52,300 bases of DNA from a virus: positions 1-52,300 of IMG/VR virus record IMGVR_UViG_3300014501_000025; one strand, written 5' to 3'. This document shows positions 18,101 to 25,033 of this stretch, one piece after another. The notes under the pieces were generated by a model. It saw only the letters and a list, made by a program, of their open reading frames with translations. It ran no database searches and was not told the origin of the DNA. The position numbers and the translations under genes were made by a program. How positions within the stretch are numbered: position 1 is the stretch's first letter; the number at the start of each line of letters is the position of its first letter.

Positions 18101-18315
18101 GCGCGGTCCACGATGATGGTGCGCCCGTTGGCGCCGTTGCCGTTCGGCAGCGCGTCGCCGTTGCCATTACCGGTGACAACATCGTTAAGCGCAAGCAGCC
18201 GCCGCTCATGGTTAGCGGCGGCTGCATCCAGATCTGAGTCCAGTGCACGCAGCGCGTTCGCGCCACGGACCTGGACGTCGATGAGGAACAGCAGCGTCTC
18301 GGTTCGATTAGCCAC
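12136..18315 (-). CDS. Tape measure protein with transglycosylase domain and embedded HTH-like segment
   Basis: A 2059-residue protein that sets tail length. It starts with GTG 22 bases after the frameshifted chaperone frame ends. A long Ala/Gly/Gln-rich helical body holds hydrophobic patches at about 345-410 and 850-890. A lytic transglycosylase-like region lies at about 1535-1660, with Glu in LERQAMRESSGSPG (about residue 1561), GDPSEGLLQ and a downstream NAYAQGG. That fits wall cleavage during DNA entry. Residues about 268-317 form an excisionase or HTH_17-like motif (LNAAAAASRLGVSRSRVYDL, then GAWQIPEQAVLDMM), unusual in a tape measure. An unidentified insert at about 1316-1460 contains HHIEVPWW and GVYEMGHALQ. 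Confidence 0.9.
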   Translation of the reverse strand: MANRTETLLFLIDVQVRGANALRALDSDLDAAAANHERRLLALNDVVTGNGNGDALPNGNGANGRTIIVDRANGNGNRNSTPGASRDAIVGIRGRENPGSRNNPIVFAQESGEASGLGSLAAASGDTSRGERPAVRPAPVAAPAQSPDVQKSWLLQAAETVAATQRASEQSRMLDAIGAASQLRKNVGPSSNPLLAGAEQVAQAQAETSMIQEAARTVSAARLVKGAGGGSPAATLAGADAVHRASSPDMGTLASVLAARVASQQGPPVMLNAAAAASRLGVSRSRVYDLAGAGALAGAQKQGGAWQIPEQAVLDMMGGGGGGGGLPPVATGGGGDQGASPINWRRALMGTGMLGLAGFGTLGSFAGLGPEHLAMTALGIAGSAGGALGGAGLLGLGAAGTMAVGAGSDMGVMTSAIADTKTLSADYTSLAQAVGVYGKNSAQAHQAQAQLNYDMKNLGPGTKYEAQLAQQANALNTLWDQTTGHARLLSVQILDQVLSLASQMMPMVVSAAQRNLAIIDNDIRPLFTWLKGPEGIQIWSDLENQFATNLPTAIGAFNQGVELLLRTTQIASQYTGGFTQHLDDLFKRLNSENNGQLDAEISKLIGDFELWRHFVDALIIDIARLFSNDVGTGASIISELTQMLDKLGLWEQSVHGRQDLMTIFTVHKAEIDQLLQVLPLLVNAYMPLYMTLAPALTTAFTTVAKAIIDVVKAIEEIPGGALALGFGLIATKISFLVPLWTRLATAIGLTNKAQATNIALTDAQGGAVGKLTLTGDAAKAASGSGAGAVEGGAAGGALGGLLGRIGASGVGTAISGGVESATLGVAGAAEGAGMAGLAGAITGAGAAVAPVAAALLPLLAAAGGVYGLVQLFGLFSSGGTAPKSKYTGNQLAQLLQQQGKGALNQPGGVATGPSAHSLTGLGTPATGNPLQQQSPGATVSQLGSTQAAKQALDAWVKSVSNSTDVAKMSIPQLQGMVREGQALAQIFPQDAQVIDKFTNKVKTDLAPLQSVMGTMTSRWNSDAVTGLKGLTDIFDSNTRLIAHSANGEQLMHTNVQRMVFDVTNAMQAGETSVKLGMAAIKDALQKGMQDGAITWQTEWKDMFSTVDGLYKNHKIDTQTYLNDLRSIERTAVGHIASDTESSYQAMYAQLKQQYNDGYLTQAQFYSKVTGLRSQDKQNMAAWAENLLQNMMAAGAATGAGTLAVAGALNKILKELGAAPISVAQLAGGAAKNADLVKQEAAGYLPHGATGMKVNAPTYVVGEEGAAHPEYVLATNPAYRQRNLGLWAQAGSALGVPGFAEGGVSEPSSGTWQAYLRLMHGYWNRLAGSGDLPHGSSFPTFDLVRSTAWGPERTDTQSSSHHIEVPWWTADSATSSRAPGNMYATFEGVYEMGHALQSAATLRSAMRVSEGGDTAWDDIVFPKIGKGDWRTLLDPFQSYAAWVRENKGTNWILRGQFGGADSASDAVPGFAKGGTPGTVTAPGVSGGGTMGAITADALKEAAKAANDYITKKTPSSTGGGSVKGVPVHVSGSLASWLAQGMALAGVSGGAWLGMLERQAMRESSGSPGSINNWDSNAAAGDPSEGLLQTTLSTFASYMVSGHGNILNPVDNTAAAIRYMIARYGGGSSAQALSFMIANGGNAYAQGGKVGWAGNFADGGWATANGPTLAMFGENGIETAMFLPHYKTGGMPIPTGPATNEPQSSSVRSGNDANLPWANSSAINLVVGYLTDLLKGLTTTVSTMQTNAQNLSTLDSAVGGLNSGTSLKSLGLTGSALKATGMSASTLSAMMGGGPAMYAEEVNQASQQVTQYKTQQSQLEADYKIALETHNKTLQSSLLGELDTVDQAIITATQAGQAALVAEIQATAQQFADQATAIGNSLTSLQAIQGLTGGEDLSSLGLSPDILATLGLSGAQGQVGNALANYQTLATNQGGVLTAAQLAGATSGVNAQNTMLGQEEAPIEQELSYYQSQLPSLTGSNYTSTVATMQQLVQQLLGLQTSVDSNTSGLTALTTATTANTTATTTSTGAMTGTTSFSYQGQNGYMASLSSDSVTNLGVGS

Positions 18316-18336
18316 CGCCGTCCCGTCCCTTCTGCG

Positions 18337-18947
18337 CTACGCACGCGCTGCGCGCTGCGCGTGCGCTTGATCCTCACCCGCCAACACCGCCTGCCACACC
18401 TCGAGGTACTCCTCGGGCATCTCCTGCAACGCCGCCCACGAGCACTCCAGCCGCCGGCACAGCATCAGGTCCCGGAGCGCGGGCAGCAACACCACCCGCT
18501 CCTCCCCCACGTACGCGTCGAGCTTTACCGAGCCGCCCGAGCCGAGGATGAGCCCCGCGCGCTGCGCTTCGCGGAGGATCGCCCGTTTTTTACTGCCCTC
18601 TCGCGCCGCTCACGCAGCACCTGTTCGATGCAGTCATCCACCCACCGTCCGGACTCCTCGTCCAGCGCGGCGTACGCGTCGCCGTTGGGCGCGCCCTCCA
18701 GCGACCATTCCTGGCACAGCAGCTCGAACAGCAGCCGGTTCGCCTGCGCGGTGCGGCTGGCGAGCTCGATCATCGCGGCCTCGTCGTTGGTGCCGGCCAG
18801 CGTCGCGGGGTCGACCTTGTAGGCGGCGGTCAGGTCCCGCACCCGGTCGCCCTCCCCCTTGCTCAGCCCACCGACGCGCAGGACGAGATAGTCATTTCCG
18901 TCCTCAAACCGGCGGGTGGACGTGAGGTCAGTTTTACGCAATGGCAT
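18337..18947 (-). CDS. Tail-assembly chaperone, -1 frameshift product (G-T type)
   Basis: The upstream gene (18525-18947) can slip at A AAA AAC (18585-18591) into the -1 frame. It then continues with RAILREAQRA... for 82 codons to a TAG at 18337. The extension has a helix with WAALQEMPEEYLEVWQAV, which is plausible for a chaperone T domain. In phage lambda and most siphophages this shift yields the long tail chaperone that binds the tape measure. Position between tail tube and tape measure and the canonical heptamer support it. Frameshift efficiency is unknown. Confidence 0.8.
18525..18947 (-). CDS. Tail-assembly chaperone, short form (G type)
   Basis: The non-shifted product has 140 residues. 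The N-terminus (LRKTDLTSTRRFEDGNDYL) is a strand region. The middle is helical with LLFELLCQEWSLEGAP and ALDEESGRWVDDCIEQVLR. After the slip site it ends in a low-complexity basic tail (KRSARGSSSARAAR). An AAGGAG-type site lies upstream of the ATG at 18947. It lies between the tail tube (stop at 19000) and tape measure (start at 18315), the standard place for tail chaperones. Both forms are predicted to be needed in a fixed ratio. Confidence 0.8.
   Translation of the reverse strand: MPLRKTDLTSTRRFEDGNDYLVLRVGGLSKGEGDRVRDLTAAYKVDPATLAGTNDEAAMIELASRTAQANRLLFELLCQEWSLEGAPNGDAYAALDEESGRWVDDCIEQVLRERRERAVKNGRSSAKRSARGSSSARAAR
18585..18591 (-). promoter_or_regulatory. Programmed -1 frameshift slippery heptamer A AAA AAC
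   Basis: On the minus strand the zero-frame codons GTA AAA AAC place A AAA AAC exactly in slip register. The -1 frame is open from here for 82 codons, ending just before the tape-measure start. GC-rich sequence downstream may form a stimulating structure. Confidence 0.85.
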
Positions 18948-18999
18948 GGACGAGGGTTCTCCTTGCTCGAGGGGTTCAGGAAGCGGAGTCGCCGGGGCG

Positions 19000-19998
19000 C
19001 TATGCGAGCGCGGCGGACTCGCTGTTGCGGATCGACGCGCTGATCTCGTCAGCGGCCGAGCCCTGCGTCACCGACCACGACACCTGCTGCTGCAGCACGT
19101 CGGACGCGGAGCTCAGGGCGTACTGGTCCTGAGCGCGGAGGTTCGGCAGCGTGAACTGGACGACCCACGGGTTCGTGGCGCCGGTGATGTTCCCCGCGCT
19201 GGTGAGCGTCAACACGAACGGAGCGAGCGTGCTGGAGTACGCCGGGGTGGCGGCCGCGGTCGCGAAGTAGGCGTACACGCTGGAATCGAGGAAGTCCAGG
19301 GTCGTGGAGAACGTCACCTTGCGCTGCGTCGGCTGCAACCGGGTGACATACAACTGCCCGTTGCTGGACGGCACCGGCTGGGTCTGGTTGGCCGCGGTCA
19401 GCGTCGCTGAGATCAGCTGGGTGGTCGCGCCACCGTTCAGCGTCGCGCCGAGCAGACTGAAGTCCATCGGCTGCAGCGTGGCGATCGCGGGCGTGGGGTT
19501 GGACGGCAGGCCCGGGGTCGCGGCAGTGAGCTCGCGGATCCCGACGGTGGTGAACTGCGCGGTGACGAGCTGCTGCGCCTGGTAGGTCATCGTCATCTGA
19601 TCGATGATGTTTCCGACGGCCTTGCGGGCGAGGATCTGAGTGTAGATGTCGGAGTCGAGCTCGACCGAGAACGATGGGCATGACGGCTGCGGCGTCAGCG
19701 CGTGCGTGTAGCCGGCGCCGGAGGAGCCGGTGACTTGGTCAGAGCCGGTGCCGAACCAGCCGGCGATGAGCTGGCTGATGACCTCGGGGATCAGCTCGCA
19801 GCTGATCTGCGCGGCGACGGCGTGCGCGGTGACAACGTCGAGGACCTGCGAACGCGTGCCTCGCGACTGGGAGGGGGCGGTGACGGTGTTCGTCGGGTTG
19901 ATCTGCGCGGTGCCGGGCACGAACTTCGTCGGCGCGACGAACGTGCCGGGCGTGACTTCCTTGGAGAATCCGATGACCTGCAAACTTTGCGTAGGCAT
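19000..19998 (-). CDS. Major tail tube protein
   Basis: A 332-residue protein whose opening FSKEVTPGTFVAPTKFVPGT (about residues 11-30) is the typical start of siphophage tail tube subunits. The body is strand-rich with repeated hydrophobic strands (FSVELDSDIYTQILARK, RKVTFSTTLDFLDSSVYAYF, NPWVVQFTLPNL). It polymerises into the tube through which DNA passes. Placed between the tail-terminator block and the chaperones, it is in canonical order. The plus-strand HNH gene begins 41 bases upstream of its start. Confidence 0.85.
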   Translation of the reverse strand: MPTQSLQVIGFSKEVTPGTFVAPTKFVPGTAQINPTNTVTAPSQSRGTRSQVLDVVTAHAVAAQISCELIPEVISQLIAGWFGTGSDQVTGSSGAGYTHALTPQPSCPSFSVELDSDIYTQILARKAVGNIIDQMTMTYQAQQLVTAQFTTVGIRELTAATPGLPSNPTPAIATLQPMDFSLLGATLNGGATTQLISATLTAANQTQPVPSSNGQLYVTRLQPTQRKVTFSTTLDFLDSSVYAYFATAAATPAYSSTLAPFVLTLTSAGNITGATNPWVVQFTLPNLRAQDQYALSSASDVLQQQVSWSVTQGSAADEISASIRNSESAALA

Positions 19999-20038
19999 AT
20001 GGCTACATCCTGCTGGCTTTCAGGGCTACAATGTGTAG

Positions 20039-20854
20039 ATGCCAGCTGATCGGTTTTGGTCGAAGGTCGCCACCGGCGAGCCTCACTCCTGTTGGCTATG
20101 GACGGGAGCGCGCAACCGGCAGGGCTACGGGCTCGCCTGGGACGGCACTGCAAAGAAGTGGAAGAGGGCGCACCGAGTCAGTTGGGAGATGGCCAACGGA
20201 CCGATTCCGGGCGGCAAGGTCATCTGCCACGAGTGCGATACGCCAGCCTGCGTCAACCCCGCCCACCTCTTCCTCGGGACGCAGGGGGACAACGTGGCCG
20301 ACGCCATGGCGAAGGGGCGGCACAAGGACCCACATCGGGCGCGGGGTGACGCTCACTGGACTCGGCGGCGGTTCGCCGGGATGAGCCCGGCAGAGCGCTT
20401 CTGGAGCTTCGTGGATCGGTCAGATCCCGAGGGCTGCTGGCTCTGGCCATCGATGGACCCGGGTATCGGCTATGGCCGCTACTGGGACCCGACGACCGAG
20501 CGCCTAGTCCTTTCCCATCGCTACGCCTGGGAGCTTGAGCACGGACCGCTCGCGGCCGGTCATCGGGTATCGCACATCTGCGGCAACCCGGCGTGCGTGA
20601 ACCCGGGGCCAGCGCATCTGTACGGCGGTGCGGTCGCTCAGTTCTTCCGGGATCACCCGGAATGCCGTCCAGCCTTCAGGTCCCGGGCCGGAGAAGACAA
20701 CGGCTCAGCCAAGCTCAACCCGGACATGGCGCGAGCCATCCGGGAGCGGCATGCGGCAGGCGAAGGATTCGTCGTGCTCGCCAGGGATTACGGCGTTACC
20801 GCGACCGCTGTGCGCTACGTCGTCTCACGGCAGACTTGGGCGCACGTCAGCTAG
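20039..20854 (+). CDS. Tandem double HNH endonuclease
   Basis: A 271-residue protein on the strand opposite to the tail genes. Two HNH units occur in one chain. The first is at about 14-95 ([45 protein letters not shown]). The second is at about 125-205 ([42 protein letters not shown]). The C-terminus (about 226-271) is a helix-turn-helix-like module that begins [18 protein letters not shown]. No Shine-Dalgarno is seen, but TACAAT (20027-20032) ends 6 bases before the ATG, so a leaderless transcript is possible. The stop overlaps the convergent gene 20847-21164 by 8 bases. Confidence 0.85.
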   Translation: MPADRFWSKVATGEPHSCWLWTGARNRQGYGLAWDGTAKKWKRAHRVSWEMANGPIPGGKVICHECDTPACVNPAHLFLGTQGDNVADAMAKGRHKDPHRARGDAHWTRRRFAGMSPAERFWSFVDRSDPEGCWLWPSMDPGIGYGRYWDPTTERLVLSHRYAWELEHGPLAAGHRVSHICGNPACVNPGPAHLYGGAVAQFFRDHPECRPAFRSRAGEDNGSAKLNPDMARAIRERHAAGEGFVVLARDYGVTATAVRYVVSRQTWAHVS

Positions 20855-21164
20855 TCGTCGTCTTCTTCGGCTGCCCGGCGTCCGCCGGCTCAGCGGGCGG
20901 CTTGACGGTCTTGGTGTCACCTGCGGTGCCGGTTGGCGCGGCGGCGACTGAGGGTGGCGCGACGGAAGTGGTGGCCGCGATCTTGGCGGTCTTGGCGGCC
21001 TTGGGGCGTGACTGCGCCTTGGCCTTGGGCTTGACCTCGACGAAGTCGGGGCGGTTCGCGCACTCGGGGTTGTCGTAGACACGGCCGTATTCGAGGTGGC
21101 CGATCACGGGGTCGTTCAGGGGCGTGCGGTTATCCCGCGGCTCGTAGCGCCACTGCTTGGGCAT
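20847..21164 (-). CDS. 105-residue protein with Lys/Ala/Pro-rich tail
   Basis: A clear AAGGAG site lies 6 bases before the ATG. A short folded part ([20 protein letters not shown] to [13 protein letters not shown]) is followed by a low-complexity, positively charged tail rich in Lys, Ala, Pro and Thr from about residue 46. It is placed between the tail terminator and tail tube. Disordered basic tails are common in small virion or chaperone-like proteins. No function is assigned. Confidence 0.55.
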   Translation of the reverse strand: MPKQWRYEPRDNRTPLNDPVIGHLEYGRVYDNPECANRPDFVEVKPKAKAQSRPKAAKTAKIAATTSVAPPSVAAAPTGTAGDTKTVKPPAEPADAGQPKKTTTS

Positions 21165-21192
21165 GTCGTCTCCTTGAGAATTGGGTCGGCGG

Positions 21193-21654
21193 TCAGCGTG
21201 CGCGGCGCTGCTGGACCTGAAGGGCGATACGCACCCCTCGGTACGGGGTGCTGTCGATCGTCGCCCACACGTAGCTGATGGCTGGCACCGCGGATGTCGC
21301 CGCGATGCCGTCGACGGTGATCGCGGCGCCGCCGGCGCGCAACGCTGTCCGGACGGCCTGGCCGTACTCCAGCAGCTTGCGATACCCGGGCTGCTCGAGT
21401 GTCCCCAGTGCGTGGACGTTCTCGACGGGGTCGCCGTAGTTGTGCAGATCGTCGACGACGAGGATCGGGATGGCGTACGTGTCCATGTCGATCCCCGACA
21501 GAGGCTTGACGGTGTCAAACAGCGGCACGACGTAGCCGAAGGGCAATGCGGTGGGGCTTGACATCCCGGGATCTCCGAGGATCCATGAGATCGTCGGCGT
21601 CGCGTTCACGTTGGCCAGCAGGAACGCGAGCAGCGCGTCAAGGAACGCTTCCAT
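21193..21654 (-). CDS. Tail terminator-like protein
   Basis: A 153-residue protein with an N-terminal helix (FLDALLAFLLANVNA). An alpha/beta body follows (TYAIPILVVDDLHNYGDP), then a middle helix (YRKLLEYGQAVRTALRAG), and it ends on a strand (RGVRIALQVQQRRAR). A first helix, a strand block and a late strand pair are typical for tail terminator or tail-completion proteins that cap the tail tube. The position just upstream of the tail tube and after the neck protein (21670-22242) supports this. The direct sequence match is not certain. Confidence 0.6.
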   Translation of the reverse strand: MEAFLDALLAFLLANVNATPTISWILGDPGMSSPTALPFGYVVPLFDTVKPLSGIDMDTYAIPILVVDDLHNYGDPVENVHALGTLEQPGYRKLLEYGQAVRTALRAGGAAITVDGIAATSAVPAISYVWATIDSTPYRGVRIALQVQQRRAR

Positions 21655-21669
21655 GCGGCGGCCTCCTGC

Positions 21670-22242
21670 TCAGGCGAGCGGGTTGTAGACCCAGGCGACG
21701 ATCCGGTTGGCGCCCTCGTCGGCGAGCTCGTCGGTGGCCTTCCAGAACGGGCGGGCGGGTAGATGCCACCAGTACGATGTCGCGGCGACGCGCTCCCCCG
21801 AATGGGTGGTGTACGCGCGGCGGTTGACGATGCGCCACGGCACCCCGAGCTGTTGAAGCGCGGGGATGTTCCATCCGTCGCGGTCCATGTCCAGACTCAG
21901 CCATGCCTCATGCTCGAGGGTGTCCCCGACGCTGTAGGGCCCGTCGCTGGTGGTGGCCGAGTCCATCATCTCCCCGGTGTCCACCAGCGGCCAGTCAGGG
22001 AACGCGGCGCCGGCGAGCGTCTTGTCCTGCACCGTTGACGGGTCCAGCGGCTCCCAGGGATCACCGAGCGCGGCGCCTTCGGACACGAACTGCTCGAGGG
22101 TCTGGCGGTGAACGTCTCCGACGATCCCTTCCAGCACGCCGTGCATGTCGTCGAGCGCGTGCTCCATCCAGTGGATGCGCGTCTTGGCGGCGGTGTAGCC
22201 GATCAGGTGCGTGTCGATGTCGATGAGCTCGAAGGTCGCCAT
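21670..22242 (-). CDS. Neck or tail-completion protein (HK97 gp10 / GpG-type)
   Basis: A 190-residue protein. Near its end it has the WWHLPARPFWKATDEL pattern (about residues 162-177) typical of the HK97 gp10/Mu virion-morphogenesis group, where a loop RPFF/W is conserved. Upstream parts include PWEPLDPSTVQDK (about 61-73) and LVDTGEMMDS (about 86-95). It starts 3 bases after the stopper gene and should attach to the neck ring. The assignment by motif and order is fairly good. Confidence 0.7.
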   Translation of the reverse strand: MATFELIDIDTHLIGYTAAKTRIHWMEHALDDMHGVLEGIVGDVHRQTLEQFVSEGAALGDPWEPLDPSTVQDKTLAGAAFPDWPLVDTGEMMDSATTSDGPYSVGDTLEHEAWLSLDMDRDGWNIPALQQLGVPWRIVNRRAYTTHSGERVAATSYWWHLPARPFWKATDELADEGANRIVAWVYNPLA

Positions 22243-22245
22243 CGG

Positions 22246-22629
22246 CTATTGCAGGCTCTGGCAGAACACGGCGATCACGTTCTGGTAGCCCAGGCCGTCG
22301 TAGTCTTGGATGCCGCCGACCTTGTAGCGGTATTGGACGGCGTTGCCGTTGATGTCGACGCGGCGGCCGCGGCGCAGCTCGTCGTCGGCGATCACCTGCA
22401 CGAACGCGGGGACGAGGAAGATGTCGGTCGACTGGCGCGCCTCGGAGCGGAAGTTCTCGCTCGGACTCGTCGATCGTGTCGACGCTAGGAGGGCGCCGGC
22501 GACCTTGTCAAAGCTGGAGATCGGGACGCGGAGACACGGGACGCGCGTGTAGACGGCCTGAATGGACTTCCCGCCGTCGTAAGCACCGACCATTCGCCAC
22601 AGGTCGCATTTCTCGGTGAGCTGGGGCAT
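22246..22629 (-). CDS. Head-tail stopper-like protein
   Basis: The start is the ATG that overlaps the methyltransferase stop (TGATG), giving 127 residues. The body is beta-rich (MVGAYDGGKSIQAVYTRVPC, then TDIFLVPAFVQVIADDEL). It has RRGRRVDINGNAVQYRYKVG and a closing NVIAVFCQSLQ. Such small strand proteins with a DIV or DIN turn serve as head-tail stoppers or closure proteins. Order between connector and neck protein agrees. In this genome the methyltransferase and glycosyltransferases are inserted just before it, separating it from the connector. Confidence 0.6.
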   Translation of the reverse strand: MPQLTEKCDLWRMVGAYDGGKSIQAVYTRVPCLRVPISSFDKVAGALLASTRSTSPSENFRSEARQSTDIFLVPAFVQVIADDELRRGRRVDINGNAVQYRYKVGGIQDYDGLGYQNVIAVFCQSLQ

Positions 22630-23135
22630 CAGGCGCGGCTGGCGAGAATGTGGATCTCGTCGGGATATTCCGCCGGGCGCTGCTTGGCGTGGAAGCCGTA
22701 ATCGGCCAGCAGCCGGCGTAGTGACGGGAGGGTGTACCCCCATTTGTGGACGTTCAGCTCGGCGTCGACCATCGCGGTCTGGTCGCCGTAGATGAGGTGC
22801 AGCACCGATTCGACGTTCTCGGCGCGGCGCGCGTACTCGAGGTCGGGGACGCGCAGGTCGATCACGCCGGCGGGGGCGAGAACGCGAGCGAACTCGCGGA
22901 TGGCGTCGCGGCCGCCCTGTTCGTTGACGTGCTCCAGCGCATGCCAGGACTGGATCCGATCGACACTGCCATCCTCGAACGGGAGGTTGCGCATGTCACA
23001 CACCCGGTCAATGGGAATGCACTGGCCTTGATCGGGGTCCCAGATTCCGCGGGCGCTGGCGTCGCAGTGCACGACCTCCCAGCCGGCGGCGGGCGGCGGA
23101 TACTTGTTGATCGTGCCGACGACGAGGAGGAGCAT
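22629..23135 (-). CDS. SAM-dependent methyltransferase (type 11-like)
   Basis: The start is the ATG overlapping the previous stop (TGATG), giving 168 residues. Sequence features are LLLVVGTINKYPPPAAGW (beginning of a Rossmann-like fold), VVHCDAS (acidic strand end) and CDMRNLPFEDGSVDRIQSWH (motif after strand 4). ALEHVNEQGGRDAIREFARV and GVIDLRVPDLEYARR follow. These match class I methyltransferases of the type 11/SAM-binding group that act on small molecules or sugars. It ends with a beta strand HILASRA. The acceptor is unknown. The position next to four glycosyltransferases suggests modification of a glycan. Confidence 0.75.
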   Translation of the reverse strand: MLLLVVGTINKYPPPAAGWEVVHCDASARGIWDPDQGQCIPIDRVCDMRNLPFEDGSVDRIQSWHALEHVNEQGGRDAIREFARVLAPAGVIDLRVPDLEYARRAENVESVLHLIYGDQTAMVDAELNVHKWGYTLPSLRRLLADYGFHAKQRPAEYPDEIHILASRA

Positions 23136-23542
23136 CACGCGCCGGGAGGGGCCACTACCTCTACCCACAGCCTCCGGTTGTAGAACTCCACGGAGGATGT
23201 GTTGGTCCCGCTCTCTTGATACTCCAGCTCATACGTGCGTTCGCCCGGCGTGGGGTAGTACTCGAACGACCCGCCGAAAGCTGAGCCAGAGTCGCCATCG
23301 ACGGTCGTCACCGTGTTTCCCCACCCATCGGGGAAGTCCGTCGCCTCGAAGACTTCCGCGCTCGCTGCGTCTACGCCCGCGCCGGCTTCGGTCTCGAAGT
23401 AAAAACTCAGCCGCACAAGGCCGCTGGCTGGAACATTGACCGTTACGCTCGGGCCGCTGAGAGCCGTCCACGCAGTCGTGCCTTGTGCATTGTTGTCCAG
23501 TGTGCTGGCGGTCAGCACTTCCGCATAGTTGCTACAGCCCAT
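23135..23542 (-). CDS. Beta-rich secreted-like or virion protein, function unknown
   Basis: A 135-residue protein with an AAAGGAA-type site and the first residues MGCSNYAEVLTAS. It is predicted to be a beta sandwich: strands LVRLSFYFETEAG, FGGSFEYYPTPGERTYELEY, VEFYNRRLWVEVV. It may be a small domain of a virion decoration protein. Its stop overlaps the methyltransferase start, so it is translated with the glycan cluster. It could be a modified surface protein, but this is inference. Confidence 0.5.
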   Translation of the reverse strand: MGCSNYAEVLTASTLDNNAQGTTAWTALSGPSVTVNVPASGLVRLSFYFETEAGAGVDAASAEVFEATDFPDGWGNTVTTVDGDSGSAFGGSFEYYPTPGERTYELEYQESGTNTSSVEFYNRRLWVEVVAPPGA

Positions 23543-23573
23543 GAGATTGGCTTCCTTTCGATGGTTTGGGGGT

Positions 23574-24344
23574 TTATCGTGGCCATCTCAGGTCGCCCCA
23601 ATGAGCCTCGGCCTCGCCGGCGGTCATCACGCCCCCCCATCGGTCGTTGAACACCGCCCAACTCTTTGCGCCGGACTCCTTCCAAGCATGACTATCGCGA
23701 CTGCGGTGTCCGTGGTGCCATACATACGCGTTACGGGCCAGCGCAATCCTGTAGCCCGCCCGGCGCACGCGCAGGCAATAGTCGTGATCGTCGGCTCCCA
23801 ACGGCATGTCGCACGCCAGCGGCCCGACTGTCTGCCATACGTCCGCGCGGGTCGCGGAGAACGCGCCCTGCACGAATGCCACGTCACGCGGCGTGCGATC
23901 GGCGATCCTCTCTGAGTCGCGCTCCCGGTCTGTTGGCCCCCCCGAAACGTGGGCGCTGTCCTCAAGCCATGCCGGTCCGCCGAGATGCGGGCCGACGGGG
24001 CCTACCAGCCCCACGCGGGGGTCGTGGAGGATCTCGGCTAGGCGGCGCACGGTGTCGGTGGCGGGAATGACGTCGTCATTTGACCACACCAGCATGCGCT
24101 CTCCGCGGTGGTGTTCAGCGACCGCGAGATTGATCGCGGGTGTCCACAGGAGATTGCGTCCGGGTCGCACCACGAGCACGCCGGCCGTATCCGGAAAGTT
24201 GTCGCCGTTATCCACCACGATGACTCGCGTCCCGATGCTCTGGTCCCGCGCCGCTTCGGCGGCCTGTTGGGCCAATGTCGCCCCGCTAAAGCTGACGATG
24301 ACCACCAGCGCCTCTGCCGTGTTGCACACGTCTCCGGATGTCAC
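23574..24344 (-). CDS. GT2-like glycosyltransferase
   Basis: A GTG start that overlaps the previous stop (GTGA) yields 256 residues. It is typical of GT-A glycosyltransferases: VVIVSFSGATLAQQAAEAA at the N-terminus, VIVVDNGDNF, then NLLWTPAINLAV and the acidic MLVWSNDDVIP pair that stands in the DxD site. VGLVGPVGP, FVQGAFSATRADVWQTVG and PLGADDHDYCLRVRRAGY (acceptor-side acid) follow. It uses a nucleotide sugar. It is one of four such genes in a row, so it probably takes part in making one glycan. Confidence 0.8.
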   Translation of the reverse strand: MTSGDVCNTAEALVVIVSFSGATLAQQAAEAARDQSIGTRVIVVDNGDNFPDTAGVLVVRPGRNLLWTPAINLAVAEHHRGERMLVWSNDDVIPATDTVRRLAEILHDPRVGLVGPVGPHLGGPAWLEDSAHVSGGPTDRERDSERIADRTPRDVAFVQGAFSATRADVWQTVGPLACDMPLGADDHDYCLRVRRAGYRIALARNAYVWHHGHRSRDSHAWKESGAKSWAVFNDRWGGVMTAGEAEAHWGDLRWPR

Positions 24345-25033
24345 AGCAGCCGCCCGGGCACGGGCGCCAGGGTCGGCTCGGTCAGGATGCTGTCGATGTG
24401 TGCCGGATGGTGGCCGGGAAGGCGGCTGTAGCGCTCGTGCTTGGGCGCGCGGTCCTGGGGGCGGGCGTAGGACCAGTGCAGGATCTCCAGCACCGGCGCG
24501 GTCCGCTCGTACAGCAGGCGCGGCGGCAGCGGGGGGCACACCCACGCGCTCTCGTACAGCGGCTGGAGGCGGATCCCCTGGTAGTGGCGGTAGATGCGGG
24601 GGCCAACGGATGGCTGCCAGAGCCCGTCGACGCGGTGCATGCTCCCGTCGGGGTTCCAGAGATGCAGGAAGTGGACGTTGAATGAGCCGCGGGGGTCGTC
24701 CTCGAGCGCGGTGAGGATCTCGCGGACGCGCTCGGCCGGCGCGGCGAACTCCTCGTCGGCATCCAGCGCGCACACGAGGTCGCCGTCCTGGAGGACGCCA
24801 TCGGCCATCTCGAGCAGCTCGTTGCGGACGAGATGCTCGCCGGTCTCATACAGGTTCTGGTCGCCGATCCTCGCGAGGTGCGCGTAGCGCATGATCAGCC
24901 GGCGGGTGGCATCGTCGGGCGCGTCGCCGTAGACGATCACGGTGTCAGCCCATCCGCGCGCGGACTGCAGGGCGCGCTGGAGGTGACGGTCGGCCTCGCC
25001 GGGTCCGACGGGCATGATGCACGCTAGTCGCAC
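24341..25033 (-). CDS. GT2-like glycosyltransferase
   Basis: A 230-residue GT-A enzyme with a GTG start that overlaps the previous gene by 10 bases. It opens RLACIMPVGPGEADRHLQRA, then DTVIVYGDAPDDATR. The acidic metal site is CALDADEEF (about residues 88-96), followed by FNVHFLHLWNPDG and GPRIYRHYQGI. Glycosyltransferases of this form add a sugar to an acceptor on a growing glycan. The sugar cannot be told from sequence. Confidence 0.8.
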   Translation of the reverse strand: MRLACIMPVGPGEADRHLQRALQSARGWADTVIVYGDAPDDATRRLIMRYAHLARIGDQNLYETGEHLVRNELLEMADGVLQDGDLVCALDADEEFAAPAERVREILTALEDDPRGSFNVHFLHLWNPDGSMHRVDGLWQPSVGPRIYRHYQGIRLQPLYESAWVCPPLPPRLLYERTAPVLEILHWSYARPQDRAPKHERYSRLPGHHPAHIDSILTEPTLAPVPGRLL

